Counted from the first letter of the stretch, positions 1 to 11,028 are shown. The stretch is 64,000 nt of DNA from Ampelocalamus luodianensis (GCA_036346255.1 CM070617.1:22557080-22621079); one strand, 5' to 3'. Numbers and translations: made by a program. Notes: generated from the letters alone by a model not told the origin.

Positions 1-604
1 GACGGAACAGTGCCAGGCCGTGCCAGGCACGGCACAAGCCCGAGACGGCCCAGCTAGCCCGAGTGCAGAGAGGGAGGGAGAGCCGGGCGGGGCGACGCCG
101 CCATAGAGGAAGGTGGTGCCAGGCTGCCGGCGCAGAGGAAGATGGACAAGAGGGAGGAAGAGGAGGCGGTGTGGGCCGACGCTAAGAGGAGGACGAGGAC
201 GCGGTGCGGCGCAGCCACGCGGAAATGGCACAGAGGGAGGAGGCGAGGAGGCGACGCGATGGGCCGGCACTGAGAGGAGGACAAGGACCCGATGAGGCCT
301 CCATTTCATCTCACGAACAGCAAGGATTGGTGATGAGGCGGACGCAGCTGCAGTACAGTACGTAACTAGGACTACGATCCTGAGGTAGTTCGTCAATCTC
401 TCTGTCGTTTAATTGCTTCTAAGGATTTACCGTTAGGCTTTGGAGAGTCTACTACTTTCTAAAATTACATTAGGACTGCGCATAATCCTATATTTTCTTC
501 TGTTTCTAGACAGACAACAACTAGGGATCTAGTAAAATACTACAATGAACGCTATAATAAAATAAAAGAACTATTTAGTATGTACACATTTTCAGTGGCC
601 CTGA

Positions 605-3600
605 TGTAACATCCCAATTTTCTGAGTTAAAAATCTTTTAATAGTTAGTAGGGAGAAAATTCACCATTTGGATTTATTTGAATTTAAATTCAAAAGCTTA
701 ATATTGGACTTTACAATAAAAAAACATTTAATGTGAATAATCCCAACATGAACAATAGCCAAAACTATTTTATTTGGGTTCTATGTGCTCATATATATTT
801 TCTAGATTTTTCTAGAATTTTTCTGAGTTCATTTGCTATTTTCTACTGCCTATTTGAATTTTTGGTATTTTTTAAAATAGAAAATCTATTTAAAATCTCA
901 GATTTTCCTACGGGCCGAATTCCCTAACCCCAGCCCGTCTTCCCTCCTTTCCGGCCCAAAACCCCGCAGCCCACTTCCGCCTCTCTCTCCCTGCGCGCGA
1001 GCACCGGTCCCACCCGTCAGCCTCACCCGCGTCGCTTCACACACGCTCGCGCTGAGCCGCACCCGCCGCCATGTGGGCCCCATCTCACCACGTCCTCGTC
1101 GTCTTCATCGCGGACTCTAGAGTCCGTGTCCGAGCCGCGCCGTGCCGCCGTGCCGCACGCGGACTCCTCGCTCCTGGGCACTATTTAACGCCGCGACCGC
1201 GTCACGAGGATCGCCCCGCACTCCGCCGCCTTTCCCCCAAAGCCAGGAACCCTAGAGCTCCGCCTTTTCCCCGGAATCGGAGTTTTTGCCCTAGCGCCGC
1301 CACTTCGGTTCTTCGGCGAATTGGTCGCCGACGTCGAGCTCCAGTCCTCGTCGAGTACCCCTCCGAGTTCGCCACGTCGTGCTCCGTCTGGTGCGCACCT
1401 TCTCGTCGTCAGGAGGGCTTCGTAGCCTCGCCGCACCGTAGGAGCTCTAGTTGCCGCGCCGCCAGCTTGTCGCCACCGTGTTCTAGTCGCCGCCGACGAC
1501 CATTGGGTCCCGTGTTTAGTCCTTAAGCATCACCGGGTCCTTGCGATCCTGTTGGGCGCACTCAAAACCCCACCGGAAGTCCCCGCCGCCGTTTAGCCGT
1601 CGACCCGAGCCATTGCCGTCGCCTTCGTCGACGTTGAAGCCCTTGCCGCCACCCTTCACCGCATCGGAGCCGTCAGATGTGATCGTCCGGGCACCAGCAT
1701 GCGAACGGTGACCTTGCCGCGCCGCCAGTCACCGCCGTTCATATAGCCGGCGTTGAGCTGTACCGGCCGTAGATCCCTGCCACCGTGGCACGCCAACTCA
1801 GCCGCCACCTAATCCCCGTGCCTCTGTGTCCGCTCACGTGGCCTGACGGGTCAGCGCCTACGTGGCAGTCCACCGGATCCTAAGTCCCGAGGCTCGGTAG
1901 GTCTGGTCTACCGTGAGCCATCTCACCGACATGTGGGTCCCACATGTCAGAGAATTCGTTTATTTATTTTATTTCCGAAACTTCTCGCTGACGTCAGCAT
2001 TGCGTAATAATCCGATTTTTCTTTAGAGAAATAATTCAGAAAATCCAAATTATGGTTTCTTTTAGATTTAAAACTTTCAGAGCTCATAACTTTTGCATCC
2101 TAACTCCGATTGAGCCCATTCAAATTTCTAAATTTATCTAAATTCAAGCTCTATTTATCTGAGATTTTTATTTAATTTTTTGAGCTTGTTTTGCCTCAGT
2201 TATTTATTTGTTTTGTTTATTTGTTTCGTTTGTGAGTAGACGTCGTTTCGTCGGAGAATTTCGTTGAAGAAGGAGCACCCCAAGATCAAGACCAGTACAT
2301 AGACCTTTTCCAAGGCAAGTCATACCTTTGATCATCTTGAACCCAGTTTTCAAATTACTCTGTGTTAAAGTATTGCGTTCTACTTTAATTATTTATTTAA
2401 ATGCTTTGGGCATAGTTATTATCCAAATTGTTATCACACCTTGGCCTTGTATGTCATAATTCCTTGTCACCCTAGATTGGTTACTAGTTGGTAATATTAT
2501 AGCACCAACTGGGTGGTAAAGGATTTGGACTGGGGCAAGTGGTGGAAACTGTGTGATATGGTGGACTTTGTGATGAGAATGATAATCTTTATGATCTAGT
2601 TAGAACATGAAAGTATTGCCTTGGTCAATTAAGGACTTAACTTTGTGCGCCATTGAACTGAGCCTTACTGTACGACCACATGCCTGGTATGGGACGGGCC
2701 TAACTTAGTAGGTTATGGATTCTTGGCATTGATTACTCAGGTGGTAGGTTAGACTTTGGGTGGAGGTGTGTACTACAAGGTAGTCGCATCACGGGGCGGT
2801 TCGCCGTGTCCCTGTCCAACGATGTGTGTTATGCCAAAGCGCTTCGTTTGGGTTGGCATAGCGGTTTGTAAGCACATCGGGAGTGTCAATGTTGAGATGA
2901 AGTTTCGGAACCGTTTTGTTATGATTAGTGCTTGCTACACTAGTTGTATCTTGTGGGTAAAGTGTACAACCTCTGCAGAGTGTTAAATCAATCTATTCGA
3001 ATAGCCGCGTCCGCGGTCATGGATATGCTCGGGGATTTCACACGAGGGATAGTTTTCATAAAATGTTGGGATGGGAGCTATGTGACCTCAAGCATATGGC
3101 TATGTGAAATAAACTGTTTAGCTTTGTGTCTTTGTGGAAACAAGTGTTAAATTATTATTGTCTATTTGTTTTGAATTATACTTTTAATCTATTACTGTAT
3201 TCAATTAGCCTTTTCTTGGAATAAGCATGCATCTATAAATTGCATTCTGTGGTATGATTTGCGAGTACGGTTGTGTACTCACGCTTGTTGTAAAACTTGC
3301 GCCCAAACCTACAGAAGAGGAGGAGTCTACGCCTGCTTTCGAGGAGGAGTTCGTCGAAGGTTGTTGATCGTTAAGGTCTGGATCCTAGTTGGTTGCCTGT
3401 GGTGAATTGGTGGGATCTACGCTGGAGTTATTTCTATTCCGCTGCTGTTTTATTCTCTGTTAGTCCTGCGTGGCTTAATAAGTGTAAACTCGACCATAAG
3501 GTCAAAACCCTTATTTGTTATTCAAACTAATCGTTTACCTTATTTATCGCTTGTGTGGATCGATATTTACCTATGTAAATCCTGTGTGCACTAGCGTGAT

Positions 3601-3655
3601 CCTGGACTAGTGCAGCATACACAGGGTTCCAGAATCGTAATTTTGGGTCCCGACA
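605..3655 (+). repeat. 5' LTR of the gypsy element
   Basis: This 3,051-bp LTR starts TGTAACATCC and ends TCCCGACA. A TATA-like CTATTTAA lies near 1180, followed by a GC-rich segment (1000-1900) that probably forms the transcribed leader. A conserved block at 2955-2980 (GGGTAAAGTGTACAACC...) recurs in the other large gypsy LTR of this window, at 19071-19097 in reverse. ORFs inside the LTR, including a 151-codon one at 1071-1526, look like chance frames in GC-rich sequence. Confidence 0.92.
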
Positions 3656-3659
3656 GAGG

Positions 3660-3673
3660 TGGTATCAGAGCCA
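3660..3673 (+). other. Primer-binding site, initiator tRNA-Met type
   Basis: TGGTATCAGAGCCA begins four bases after the 5' LTR end. It is the standard plant LTR-retrotransposon site complementary to the 3' end of initiator tRNA-Met and fixes the direction of the element as plus. Confidence 0.95.
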
Positions 3674-3870
3674 TACTGACTGTAGGTCTTGACCTTAGTT
3701 AGATTGGCCGTCTTTAGAGTGTCCAAACTATTTTCTAAAAGAAAAATTAACTTACAAGGTTAATTAATTGCTTAACCCTTCTCATATCTCTCTCGACTCA
3801 ACTTTTGCTATAATCTTTTCTCTCCCCGCTGTTTTAAAGTTGCTCTTACCCTCTTCGTCTGTCTTGACAG

Positions 3871-4644
3871 ATGCCTCGTCTCCAGAGCTATGGTGAGCGC
3901 ACAGGAGGATACGCCGTCGAGCTTTGGAAGCTGTTGCAGGTTCTTGGAGGCTTTGATCGTCCACTGTACGTCGGCAACAACTGGATGGTGAATGGACAAA
4001 ACCGCGGAGTGATCTGTCGCCTGACGATCTACGCCAGGAGGAACGACAAGGCGAGCCAACCTTCGCACATCTCCGTGAGGAAGATCACCTGGCTGGAAGG
4101 TATCCAGGAGTCGTCGCACTTGGCCATGCTGCGTATCTGCAACATCTACGCACGGGAGCTCCAAGACACCGTCTTGGTTACCACCCCGGTCGTAGCCGTG
4201 GATCCGCCAAAGACGCTACCCGCCTCTGTAGGAGAGAGCAACGCTACAGTCGTGCACCTCGCTAAGTTTGCAGCTGCCCATGAGGAAGCCTTGGAGAGGA
4301 CTATCACAGAGTTGGATCATGTCTATGAGGCTTTGCAGAGAGCTGAAGAGAAGGTCGCCACTCTGCAAGAGGTTCTCTACGACCAAGTTCCCGAAGAAGA
4401 GGAAGACCCCGAAGAGGATGCCGAAGAAGATCCAGAGGAAGGTCCAGTTGAGCCAGAGGAAGATGCAGAGCGGAGGAACCACCAACCAGCTTGCACCGGG
4501 CCGCTGTTCTGTTGCACCGATTCGTGGCATCGGATCGGTTTGCAAAGATGCCGGCTCACTTCCGAGTCTACAGCCGTCAGGAGCGCCGCCGCGGTTTGGA
4601 GGCTTTCTCGAGTAGTTGTCTTAGTTTCGGTCTTTCAGGCTTAG
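3871..4644 (+). CDS. Extra ORF between PBS and gag of the gypsy element, function unknown
   Basis: A 257-codon open frame starting MPRLQSYGERTGG precedes gag. The N-terminal ~100 residues (AVELWKLLQVLGGFDRPLYV, then CRLTIYAR) look like a compact domain. Residues ~130-175 (AHEEALERTITELDHVYEAL...) are coiled-coil-like. Residues ~177-205 are a run of E, D and P. The tail after ~205 is cysteine- and arginine-rich and may be out of frame, since another frame stays open over 4268-4615. I recall similar ORFs upstream of gag in several grass gypsy elements, but their role is not established. It has no recognisable protease, polymerase or nucleic-acid-binding motif. It belongs to the retrotransposon and is not a host gene. 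Confidence 0.6.
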   Translation: MPRLQSYGERTGGYAVELWKLLQVLGGFDRPLYVGNNWMVNGQNRGVICRLTIYARRNDKASQPSHISVRKITWLEGIQESSHLAMLRICNIYARELQDTVLVTTPVVAVDPPKTLPASVGESNATVVHLAKFAAAHEEALERTITELDHVYEALQRAEEKVATLQEVLYDQVPEEEEDPEEDAEEDPEEGPVEPEEDAERRNHQPACTGPLFCCTDSWHRIGLQRCRLTSESTAVRSAAAVWRLSRVVVLVSVFQA

Positions 4645-4891
4645 TCAGTTTCAGTTTAGTAAGTCGCCCTTCAGGCGGTAGTTTTGTGTGCTTAGGTCGT
4701 TGTTTCTTTTGTGTGCGAGTATGAGCTGCAAAGGCCCTTAGGCATTTGTTGCAGCCATGCTAAGACCCTAATTAATAAAGATATTTCGTTTGAGTTTCTT
4801 GAGCTGTGTTTTATTGGGTTTAACCTACCCCCTGCTTAGTTCTTAACTCATCTTATGCTTGCTACCTTATCTAACCCATGGAGCTTCGCCA

Positions 4892-5920
4892 GATGGTTCA
4901 AACTCGTCGATCTGCAGCAGTGGTTTGGTACCCGACCGAGAAGCAATGAGCAACCACCGCAGGAGCGCTTCATACAAGCACCCCAATTGACTTGTAAAAC
5001 TTTGGAGCTTTCATGGCAGCACAGACTCAGCTGATGAATACTATGATGAATCAGATGCAAGCTATGAGCAACCAAGTCAACAACAACAACAATCAACAGC
5101 ATGGAGCCCCAGCTGCTCATGGTCACCATGGACCATCTAAACTTGCGGAGTTTATGAGGACCCGACCACCAACATTTTCCGGACAAGTCTCCCCAGTAGA
5201 AGCATATGATTGGCTTCGGGTCATCGAAAGGAAGCTGCTGATTACCCAGTGCAGCGATCGTGAGAAGGTCCTGTACGCTACTCATCAGATGGAAGGCATA
5301 GCTACCGAATGGTGGGAGAACTTCTGTGCCGCCCATGAGACGCCACAGGATATCACCTGGGAGGAATTTTCCGCAGCATTTCGCCAATATCATGTACCGG
5401 AAGGCATTATTGATCTGAAGAAGGATGAGTTCCGCGCTCTCAAGCAAGGAGCTATGTCAGTGTCTGACTATCTCAACAAGTTCTCTCAGCTAGCTCGCTA
5501 TGCAGCAGAAGATGTAGCCACAGATAAGGCTCGCTAGAGTTGCTTCTTGAAGGGGCTGAATACTGGACTGCAAGTCAGTCTAATTGCCCATACTTTCCCT
5601 GATTTACAGGAGTTAGTCAATAAAACTTTTGTTCTAGAGGACAAACGCTAGGAACTGGAAGATAACCGTAAGCGCTGGATGGCTCAGCAAGGAAACCAGC
5701 AATCACAGCAGAGGGCAAGAACCACGCCATCACAGTTCAACCGGTTTCCACCACAGACTTCGTTCAGAGCACCTGCACCAACTTCAGCACCTCGTCCAGC
5801 TGCTCAGAACTTCCGCCACCCTGCACTGCCAACCCCAATCCAGGGAGCAACCAGCAGAACGTACCACGGGTATGTTACACCTATCGTCAGTCAGGATATT
5901 TTTCTAACCAGTGTCCGCTT
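4892..5920 (+). pseudogene. gag remnant of the gypsy element
   Basis: The likely original start is MVQTRRSAAV at 4892, which runs into a stop after about 18 codons. The main frame is open from 5013 to 5537 and carries the retrotransposon gag domain (RTRPPTFSGQ, YDWLRVIERKL, ATEWWENFCA, FRQYHVPEGI, LKQGAMSVSDYLN). A TAG at 5535-5537 and another near 5650 interrupt it. The reading continues with NTGLQVSLIAHTFPDLQEL, VLEDKR and a Q/P-rich linker. A degenerate zinc knuckle (CYTYRQSGYFSNQC, second Cys replaced by Tyr) ends at about 5916, exactly where the internal deletion begins. Gag would form the cytoplasmic virus-like particle; this copy cannot. Confidence 0.8.
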
Positions 5921-6101
5921 AATAAGTGTAAACTCGACCATAAGGTCAAAACCCTTATTTGTTATTCAAACTAATCGTTTACCTTATTTATCGCTTGTGT
6001 GGATCGATGTTTACTTATGTTAATCCTGTGTGCACTAGCGTGATCCTGGACTAGTGCAGCATACACAGAAGGTTCCAGAATCGTAATTTTGGGTCCCGAC
6101 A
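5918..6101 (+). repeat. 3' LTR remnant of the gypsy element
   Basis: About 184 bp matching the last 182 bp of the 5' LTR (3474-3655) almost exactly, with two substitutions in the ATGTTTACTTATG region and a 2-bp AA insertion after CACAG. It follows the gag zinc knuckle with no pol between. The ten-base stretch GCTTAATAAG spans the junction. Confidence 0.92.
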
Positions 6102-7634
6102 CCTGACCTCAAACATATGGAGTGATCGGGCTAGGGAGAATTATCTTAGTGTAGTTACTCATTATGTTAATGATGATTAGGTAATGGAGAAGAGGATTAT
6201 ATGTTTGAAATTAATCGATGTAGCACATACAGGTGAGAATGTTGCAGATTGTATTATCAAAGTCGTGAAAGACTTTGGTCTTACAGATAAAATACTCTTA
6301 ATTACTTTAGACAATGTCGCTTCGAACTCTAGGGTCGTGGATATTCTTACTCCAGTGTTGAGTACATACGCCGATTCCTTCTTGCTACATCAATGATGCG
6401 CTTGTCATGTTATTAACCTTATAGTCAAATGGGATTTGAAGAGGTTGAGTTCGTATATTAAAGCTTTTCGCGGTGCAATTTCTTTCTTGAATAATTCTAA
6501 CGTAAGAATAGCACGATATAAGAACTTTTGTAGAGTGATAGGTGTACGTCTAAGAAAGTTCGGTTTGGGCATGCTGGTAAAGTGGAACTCTACTTACCTG
6601 ATGCTAAAGAGTCTTTTACCATATAAGAGCATATTTTTGTTTTTATTCAAATGTACTATGAGAGCACTGGCGGTAGTGTACTATTGACTGAGTAATATTG
6701 GTTCGTTGCTAAGAAGATACTACAATTTTTAGATTTTTTTTTATGAGGCCACTATTGCTTGTCCCCTGTTTACTATCCAACATCTCCTGTCATTATACAT
6801 AGTATTTCACAGATTGCTACTCAATTGAAAATATATGAAAATAACTTAGTTTTACGCGATGTTATTGTTGCTATGAAAACTAAATACCTTAAATATTAGA
6901 GAGAAATCCCTTATCTATACGCATTTGCATTTCTTTTAGATCCTGGAGCTAAAATTGATGCATTTGGTAGTGTTCTTTATCTTCTTAGTGATGCTACAGG
7001 GCTAGACTATACTAGCTATTTTGCAAAAGTTCGTTCTCGGCTATACGAGATTTACCAAAGGTATGAAAATAAGTTCCGGGGAGTTCGAACGCAACGACCT
7101 CCAGTAGCTCCCCCCTCAAGTAGCAAGACAAATATGTGGGGCAAGAATTTCGGTGGCTTTTCCTCCAGATCCAGGTCTTCTTCTTCTATACCGCTGTCTA
7201 CTCAGCCAAGACCCACAATGAGTGGGGAACTATCTACCTATCTGGACAACGATACTGTGAATTTCAACTCAGAAGGCTTCAAAAGTTTGCAATGGTGGCA
7301 AGCCCATCAATTAACATATCACGTGTTGTCCATACTTGCACGTGATGTGTTAACTGTTTCTGTCTCAACGGTTTTCTCCGAGTCTGCTTTTAGTCTTTTT
7401 GAAAGAATATTGGAGGAGAGAAGAACAAGTCTCACAAGTGAGATGGTGGAGATACTTCTAACTGTGAAGGACTGTGAATAATCTGATTCACGAACACAAC
7501 ACTATGTGAAAAATCCACAGTTGTCGGAGGTGTTTGAAAATCTGTACTTAAACAATGACACGTAGAACAATGATGTATGTAGGGCTATATGTTGTACTCT
7601 TTTTTCTTTGCCAAGGTTTTCTCATTTTGAGTTT

Positions 7635-8401
7635 TGACGAGGATCTAATAATTCTCATTTAATTATTTATCTGTAATTCTTATTACGGATAAATATGTCA
7701 TCATATGGTTCTTGAGTATACTCCTTAATGTTTATATGGGAGAAACCAACTAAGTGGTCGTAAGCACTTCTACACCACCCCCATAATCGTAAGTTCTTCT
7801 ACGACTACCACATGATCGTAAGTTCTTCTACGATCATCCCCTAGTCGTAAGTTCTTCTACGACCAGCACCTAGTCGTAAGTTTTTCTACGACTACCTCAT
7901 GGTCGTAAGCTCTTCTACGACCAGGTCAGCTACGACCAGCCTATAATCAATAGAGCTTGCAGACAAGTAAACCCAATTGATTAGGGAATCTAAGCAGTGA
8001 ATATACATTGTTATTCTTTGGAATAACTGCACGTAATGTGCCACTATCTCTGACAAGTAACTGCAAGGCGACGTAGAGATGTTACTACTCCAGTGATTAC
8101 TACCATCAATACGCCCGTTATATAAAATGATGAGGTGCCTCTTGACTTGGAGAAACGACTACCTCTTCGCACACTATATAAATGCTACAGTCATATGGTA
8201 AGGGAGGGCATAATCGGGAGGAAGACAACAAGTACGCTCAGTAGCTCAAGCCTTAGTCTTTCCCTTGATTGTAACCAATATTCTCTCCGGAGAAGGCTTG
8301 AACCTGTATAAAAAATCTATGTGTCGTTCTCTCTACGTGATCAATCTTGGAGACCCCTGAATCAAACAATCATATGTAAGATTGATTCTAAAACACTGAC
8401 A
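7635..8401 (+). mobile_element. Solo LTR (copia-like) inside the hAT 3' region
   Basis: The 767-bp sequence begins TGACGAGGATC and ends AACACTGACA (TG...CA) and is flanked by a perfect 5-bp duplication AGTTT (7630-7634 and 8402-8406). It holds a TATA box (ACTATATAAATG near 8173) and a later TGTATAAAAAATC near 8305, as expected for an LTR promoter region in plus orientation. No internal retrotransposon sequence is present, so it is a solo LTR left by LTR-LTR recombination. Removing it rejoins hAT 3' sequence around 7634/8402. Confidence 0.88.
7756..7924 (+). repeat. Array of short palindromes in the solo LTR
   Basis: Six degenerate ~30-bp units, each of the form GTCGTAAGTTCTTCTACGAC with GTCGTA/TACGAC arms around a TTCTTC-like centre, separated by short CACC/CATG linkers. 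Each can fold into a small hairpin. They lie upstream of the TATA box, in the position of LTR regulatory repeats. Confidence 0.85.
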
Positions 8402-8802
8402 AGTTTTTACTTAGCGAAGGTTTTAATGAGACAACCAGTTGAACATTAATAAAGCTCTTTATTACATTTTCAATATGATTGTCTTATTTTTTTCTTCAAT
8501 TTTCATATCTATTTATGAATTCTACTCATTTTTTTCTTCTGATTTTCTGATTTTTTTTCTTCTAATTTTGTCCGTGCCTAACGAGCTAAATGGGCAGGAC
8601 TTGGCCTGTTGGGTCAAACGGGTTCATGCCGATCCGACCCGACACGAACGGCTGACGGGCCATGCCTGGGCCGCATCTCCGGCACGTAGGCTAGCACAGC
8701 ACGATCCATCTAATAGCCGGACCAGGATGGACCATGCCTAGATAGGTCAGGCCGACTCGTGCCCGTGCCGTACCAGGCCGAGCCGCCCATTTGGCCCACT
8801 CT

Positions 8803-9503
8803 ATTCAGCTCTATCCAGAGATTCCGGTAAGGGCTTAGCGACTGTTAAGGATGTCGGGTCGCGCCCGTAACGGGGGAAATTGAGCATGTATATCTGAGCA
8901 TTTTTACGGGCTGGGTTGGGGAAAAGCCCAACAAGGAAGCCGGGCCGAGTGGCCTGGGCTGAATCTGGTCCGGATCACCGGCTTGTAATTCAAATTTGTG
9001 GGCTTAGCTACGATTTGTTGGTACGGACTTCTCTATTTCTCCTAGCATCTGAATTCGATCTTGGCCGGTCATTTCACCAGAGCATAAACTTTGTTGTCCA
9101 TGACTCGTCTGGAGGCCAATCCGTTGTTGGATGGAGTAACGAAGTACAAGTTTTTAATTGAGTTTCAGATGTCAAAGTTCAGGCTTATGTTTTAGCAGAT
9201 TGAACATCCAAAGTTTGTTGTTGAGGTGTTTGCGGTGGTAGGCTGGTAGCGTAAGCACTACTAATACCGCTGCCTGGATTACAGAGGATTCTGTACTTCG
9301 TCAATCTCGTTTCACAGTCATGTGTAACTATACAAGTTTATCAACTGAAACTATCAGTTGATCTGTCCATTATTCGTCGCACCAAACATAAACTACGCCC
9401 TTACACAAGACCCGTACAAGAACAGCTTAAAAGGGAAAATACAAAACTACTAAACAATTCTCCCAAGATTATGACAGTGCACACGACGCGGCCGGCGGCC
9501 GGA
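8803..9503. other. Intergenic, no gene recognised
   Basis: Between the hAT end and the SOUL gene. Short open frames (for example 8916-9161) show no recognisable domain. The last ~250 bases presumably include the 3' untranslated region of the minus-strand SOUL gene. Confidence 0.5.
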
Positions 9504-10154
9504 TCACTCGACGGGGATCATGACCTCGTTGGTGCGCAGCGGCGGGAGCGTCCACGGTGGGTTGTACCGCGCGAGCACGAACGGGCCCTTGACGGTGTAC
9601 CCGTCTTTCTCCAGCACGGCCTTGAGCCCCTCCGCCTTCTCCCTCGCCACCTTGTCCCCCGTCAGCCCGCTGAACCTCACCACCCCGTACTTCCTCTCCC
9701 CCTCCTCCCGCAGCACCACCCGCTCGTCCATAGGTCGCGGCGCCTCCTCTGCCTTGGTGTACTTGGACGGCAGCAGGAACTGCATTGTCACCTTGTCCGC
9801 CTGGTCGTCCCCGGCTGTGATCACCGGCGCGGTCATCGCGACCGTCTCGGGCTCGGCTGTGCCGCCTGTGGTGATGACCGGCGCCGTCATGGCAACCTTC
9901 TCGGGCTCGTCTGCGCCGGACGGAGCAGTCATGGCGATCTTCTCAGGCTTGGTGTTTTGCGGGCTGCCGAAGGCGCCGATGTAGTTGGCGAGAACGGTGA
10001 ATCCGCCGTCGCGGTCGCCTTTCATCTCCTTGGGGTCGTAGGTGACCTCTGCGGCGACGCACGGCGGGTACTTGCGGATCTCGTAGCCGGCGCCGGTGTG
10101 GAGCACCTCGTACTTGGGCGTCTCCACGGTGATCTTGCCCAGCATCATCCCCAT
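9504..10154 (-). CDS. SOUL-family heme-binding protein
   Basis: An intronless 216-residue protein of the SOUL/HBP family. These are small soluble proteins that bind tetrapyrroles such as heme; plant cytosolic members are thought to act as porphyrin carriers or sinks, while others are plastidic. No transit peptide or membrane segment is visible, so a cytosolic location is inferred. Motifs: KYEVLHTGAGYEIRKYPP (residues 14-31) at the N-terminus, the hallmark AMTAP repeated three times (74-78, 88-92, 106-110), and the conserved C-terminus ARYNPPWTLPPLRTNEVMIP (195-214). Length is normal for a single-domain plant SOUL protein. The start MGMM was taken because it is the only Met before the conserved block. 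The opposite-strand frames at 9471-10199 are shadows caused by GC-rich codons. The gene is isolated, with no functional link to the neighbouring laccase. Confidence 0.93.
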   Translation of the reverse strand: MGMMLGKITVETPKYEVLHTGAGYEIRKYPPCVAAEVTYDPKEMKGDRDGGFTVLANYIGAFGSPQNTKPEKIAMTAPSGADEPEKVAMTAPVITTGGTAEPETVAMTAPVITAGDDQADKVTMQFLLPSKYTKAEEAPRPMDERVVLREEGERKYGVVRFSGLTGDKVAREKAEGLKAVLEKDGYTVKGPFVLARYNPPWTLPPLRTNEVMIPVE

Positions 10155-11019
10155 GATCGACGTCGATCGCGGCGAAGTGGCAGCCGGCGAGCTAGCTAGT
10201 TCGAATGTAACAAACTTTTGAGCGGCTAGGTAGGCGAATGATTGGCTTGGCTTGGCACACCGCGTTGAGCCTGGGGTTTAAGAAACGGCGAGAGATTCCG
10301 ATGTGTGGACGAGGTGGGAGTATGAGTCGTGGCACGAGTTGCTCCACGGATGCGTTTTCGTTTGGGCTTTGACTTGAGCGTCTGGCCCATGGTACGGCAG
10401 GTGGTTCGGCAGCTACTGTGGCGAGTTGAGGCCAGCTCTAGCTTGAACAGCTCGAATCAAATGGGCTCGACGCCGGCTCGGCCCGACTTTTGCTCGAGTA
10501 ACATGTGCCACGAAAATGCGGTAAATTTAATTTAATCCATGCTTGACACTACCTTTCTCTGACTGGAGTACCACGTGATAATGCCACGTTGGATTGAGAT
10601 AACATGGTTTAATTTGTAATTGACCCATCCAATCATGCAAGTGGATATTCATTCGCACGCGATCTGGGCAGGATCACAAGTTTGCATTTTCTCACTAATA
10701 GTTCCGCCACTTCAATTCACAACCTCGCCGAAGTAGCTCATGTACGAAAACCTATAAGTCTATCAAAAACTAAACGAAAAATGTAAAACTTGAACGGTAC
10801 CCAGGAAAACATAGCTTTATTCAGAACTCAAAGCTTAAAAACTGGCAAACCTTCGAACATGGATCGAATCAGAGATTCAGAGAGGCACACACACGCGAAT
10901 AGACGAAAAACATAGACATAAAACTGGTACATGGCACTTGAATATGGACGCCTCCCACACCCAATCTCTTTTTTTGGTTCTATGAAGTACGAACTTATCA
11001 AGTATACACGCAATCTGTA
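10155..11019. other. Intergenic, presumed SOUL promoter
   Basis: The first ~200 bases lie upstream of the minus-strand SOUL gene and should hold its promoter, but I see no convincing TATA box. The remainder shows no gene or clear repeat. Confidence 0.45.
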
Positions 11020-11028
11020 GGTTACGTT

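Larger units (their letters stand above)
605..6101 (+). mobile_element. Ty3/gypsy LTR retrotransposon, internally deleted
   Basis: The element begins TGTAACATCC and ends GGGTCCCGACA, and is flanked by a perfect 5-bp target duplication, CCTGA (600-604 and 6102-6106). Order: 5' LTR (605-3655), tRNA-Met primer site, an extra ORF, a gag-like region, then directly the last ~184 bp of the 3' LTR. Protease, reverse transcriptase, RNase H and integrase are absent, as is about 94% of the 3' LTR. A single internal deletion with a break at about 5918 explains this. The gag type (RTRPPTFSGQ, AYDWLRVIERKL, ATEWWE) matches the RIRE3/RIRE8-like grass gypsy families; that lineage call is by recognition only. 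Confidence 0.93.
373..7481 (+). pseudogene. hAT transposase (RICESLEEPER/BED-type), split by a gypsy insertion
   Basis: Transposase-like sequence starts near 373 (YDPEVV...) and reads through KDLPLGFGES, NPIFSSVSRQTTTRDLV and LFSMYTFSVAL up to 604. It resumes after the gypsy element at 6102 with LTSNIWSDRARENYLSV, the typical 'LTSDIWSGR' block of hAT transposases. Removing one copy of CCTGA joins the two blocks in frame. Downstream come ICLKLIDVAHTGENVADCI (6184 on) and a C-terminal hAT dimerisation domain at about 7290-7480 (LARDVLTVSVSTVFSESAF, then RTSLTSEMVEILL). In-frame stops, for example near 460 and at 6178, and frame changes across 6400-7130 show it is dead. No N-terminal BED zinc finger is visible. 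It would have been a nuclear DNA transposase. Confidence 0.85.
1..8802 (+). mobile_element. hAT-superfamily DNA transposon, decayed, 5' end beyond the window
   Basis: The stretch holds a broken hAT transposase in two blocks (373-604 and 6102-7481). It is flanked by GC-rich subterminal sequence built from short motifs like CGGCACGG and GGCCGTGCC, at 1-60 and again near 8600-8800. The right end reads toward GCCCATTTGGCCCACTCTA, the inverted form of a TAGRG..GGCMAA..GGGC start that is common in grass hAT elements. The left terminus is outside the window, so no target duplication can be checked. Two later insertions interrupt it: a gypsy element at 605-6101 and a solo LTR at 7635-8401. The position of the right border is approximate. 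Confidence 0.7.

Noticed and set aside
1071..1526. 151-codon frame as a gene
   Set aside because: It is inside the 5' LTR of the gypsy element, in GC-rich leader sequence, with no domain.
7756..7924. CRISPR-like spaced repeats
   Set aside because: The units are degenerate palindromes with very short linkers inside a plant LTR. There are no unique spacers of constant size and no cas genes.
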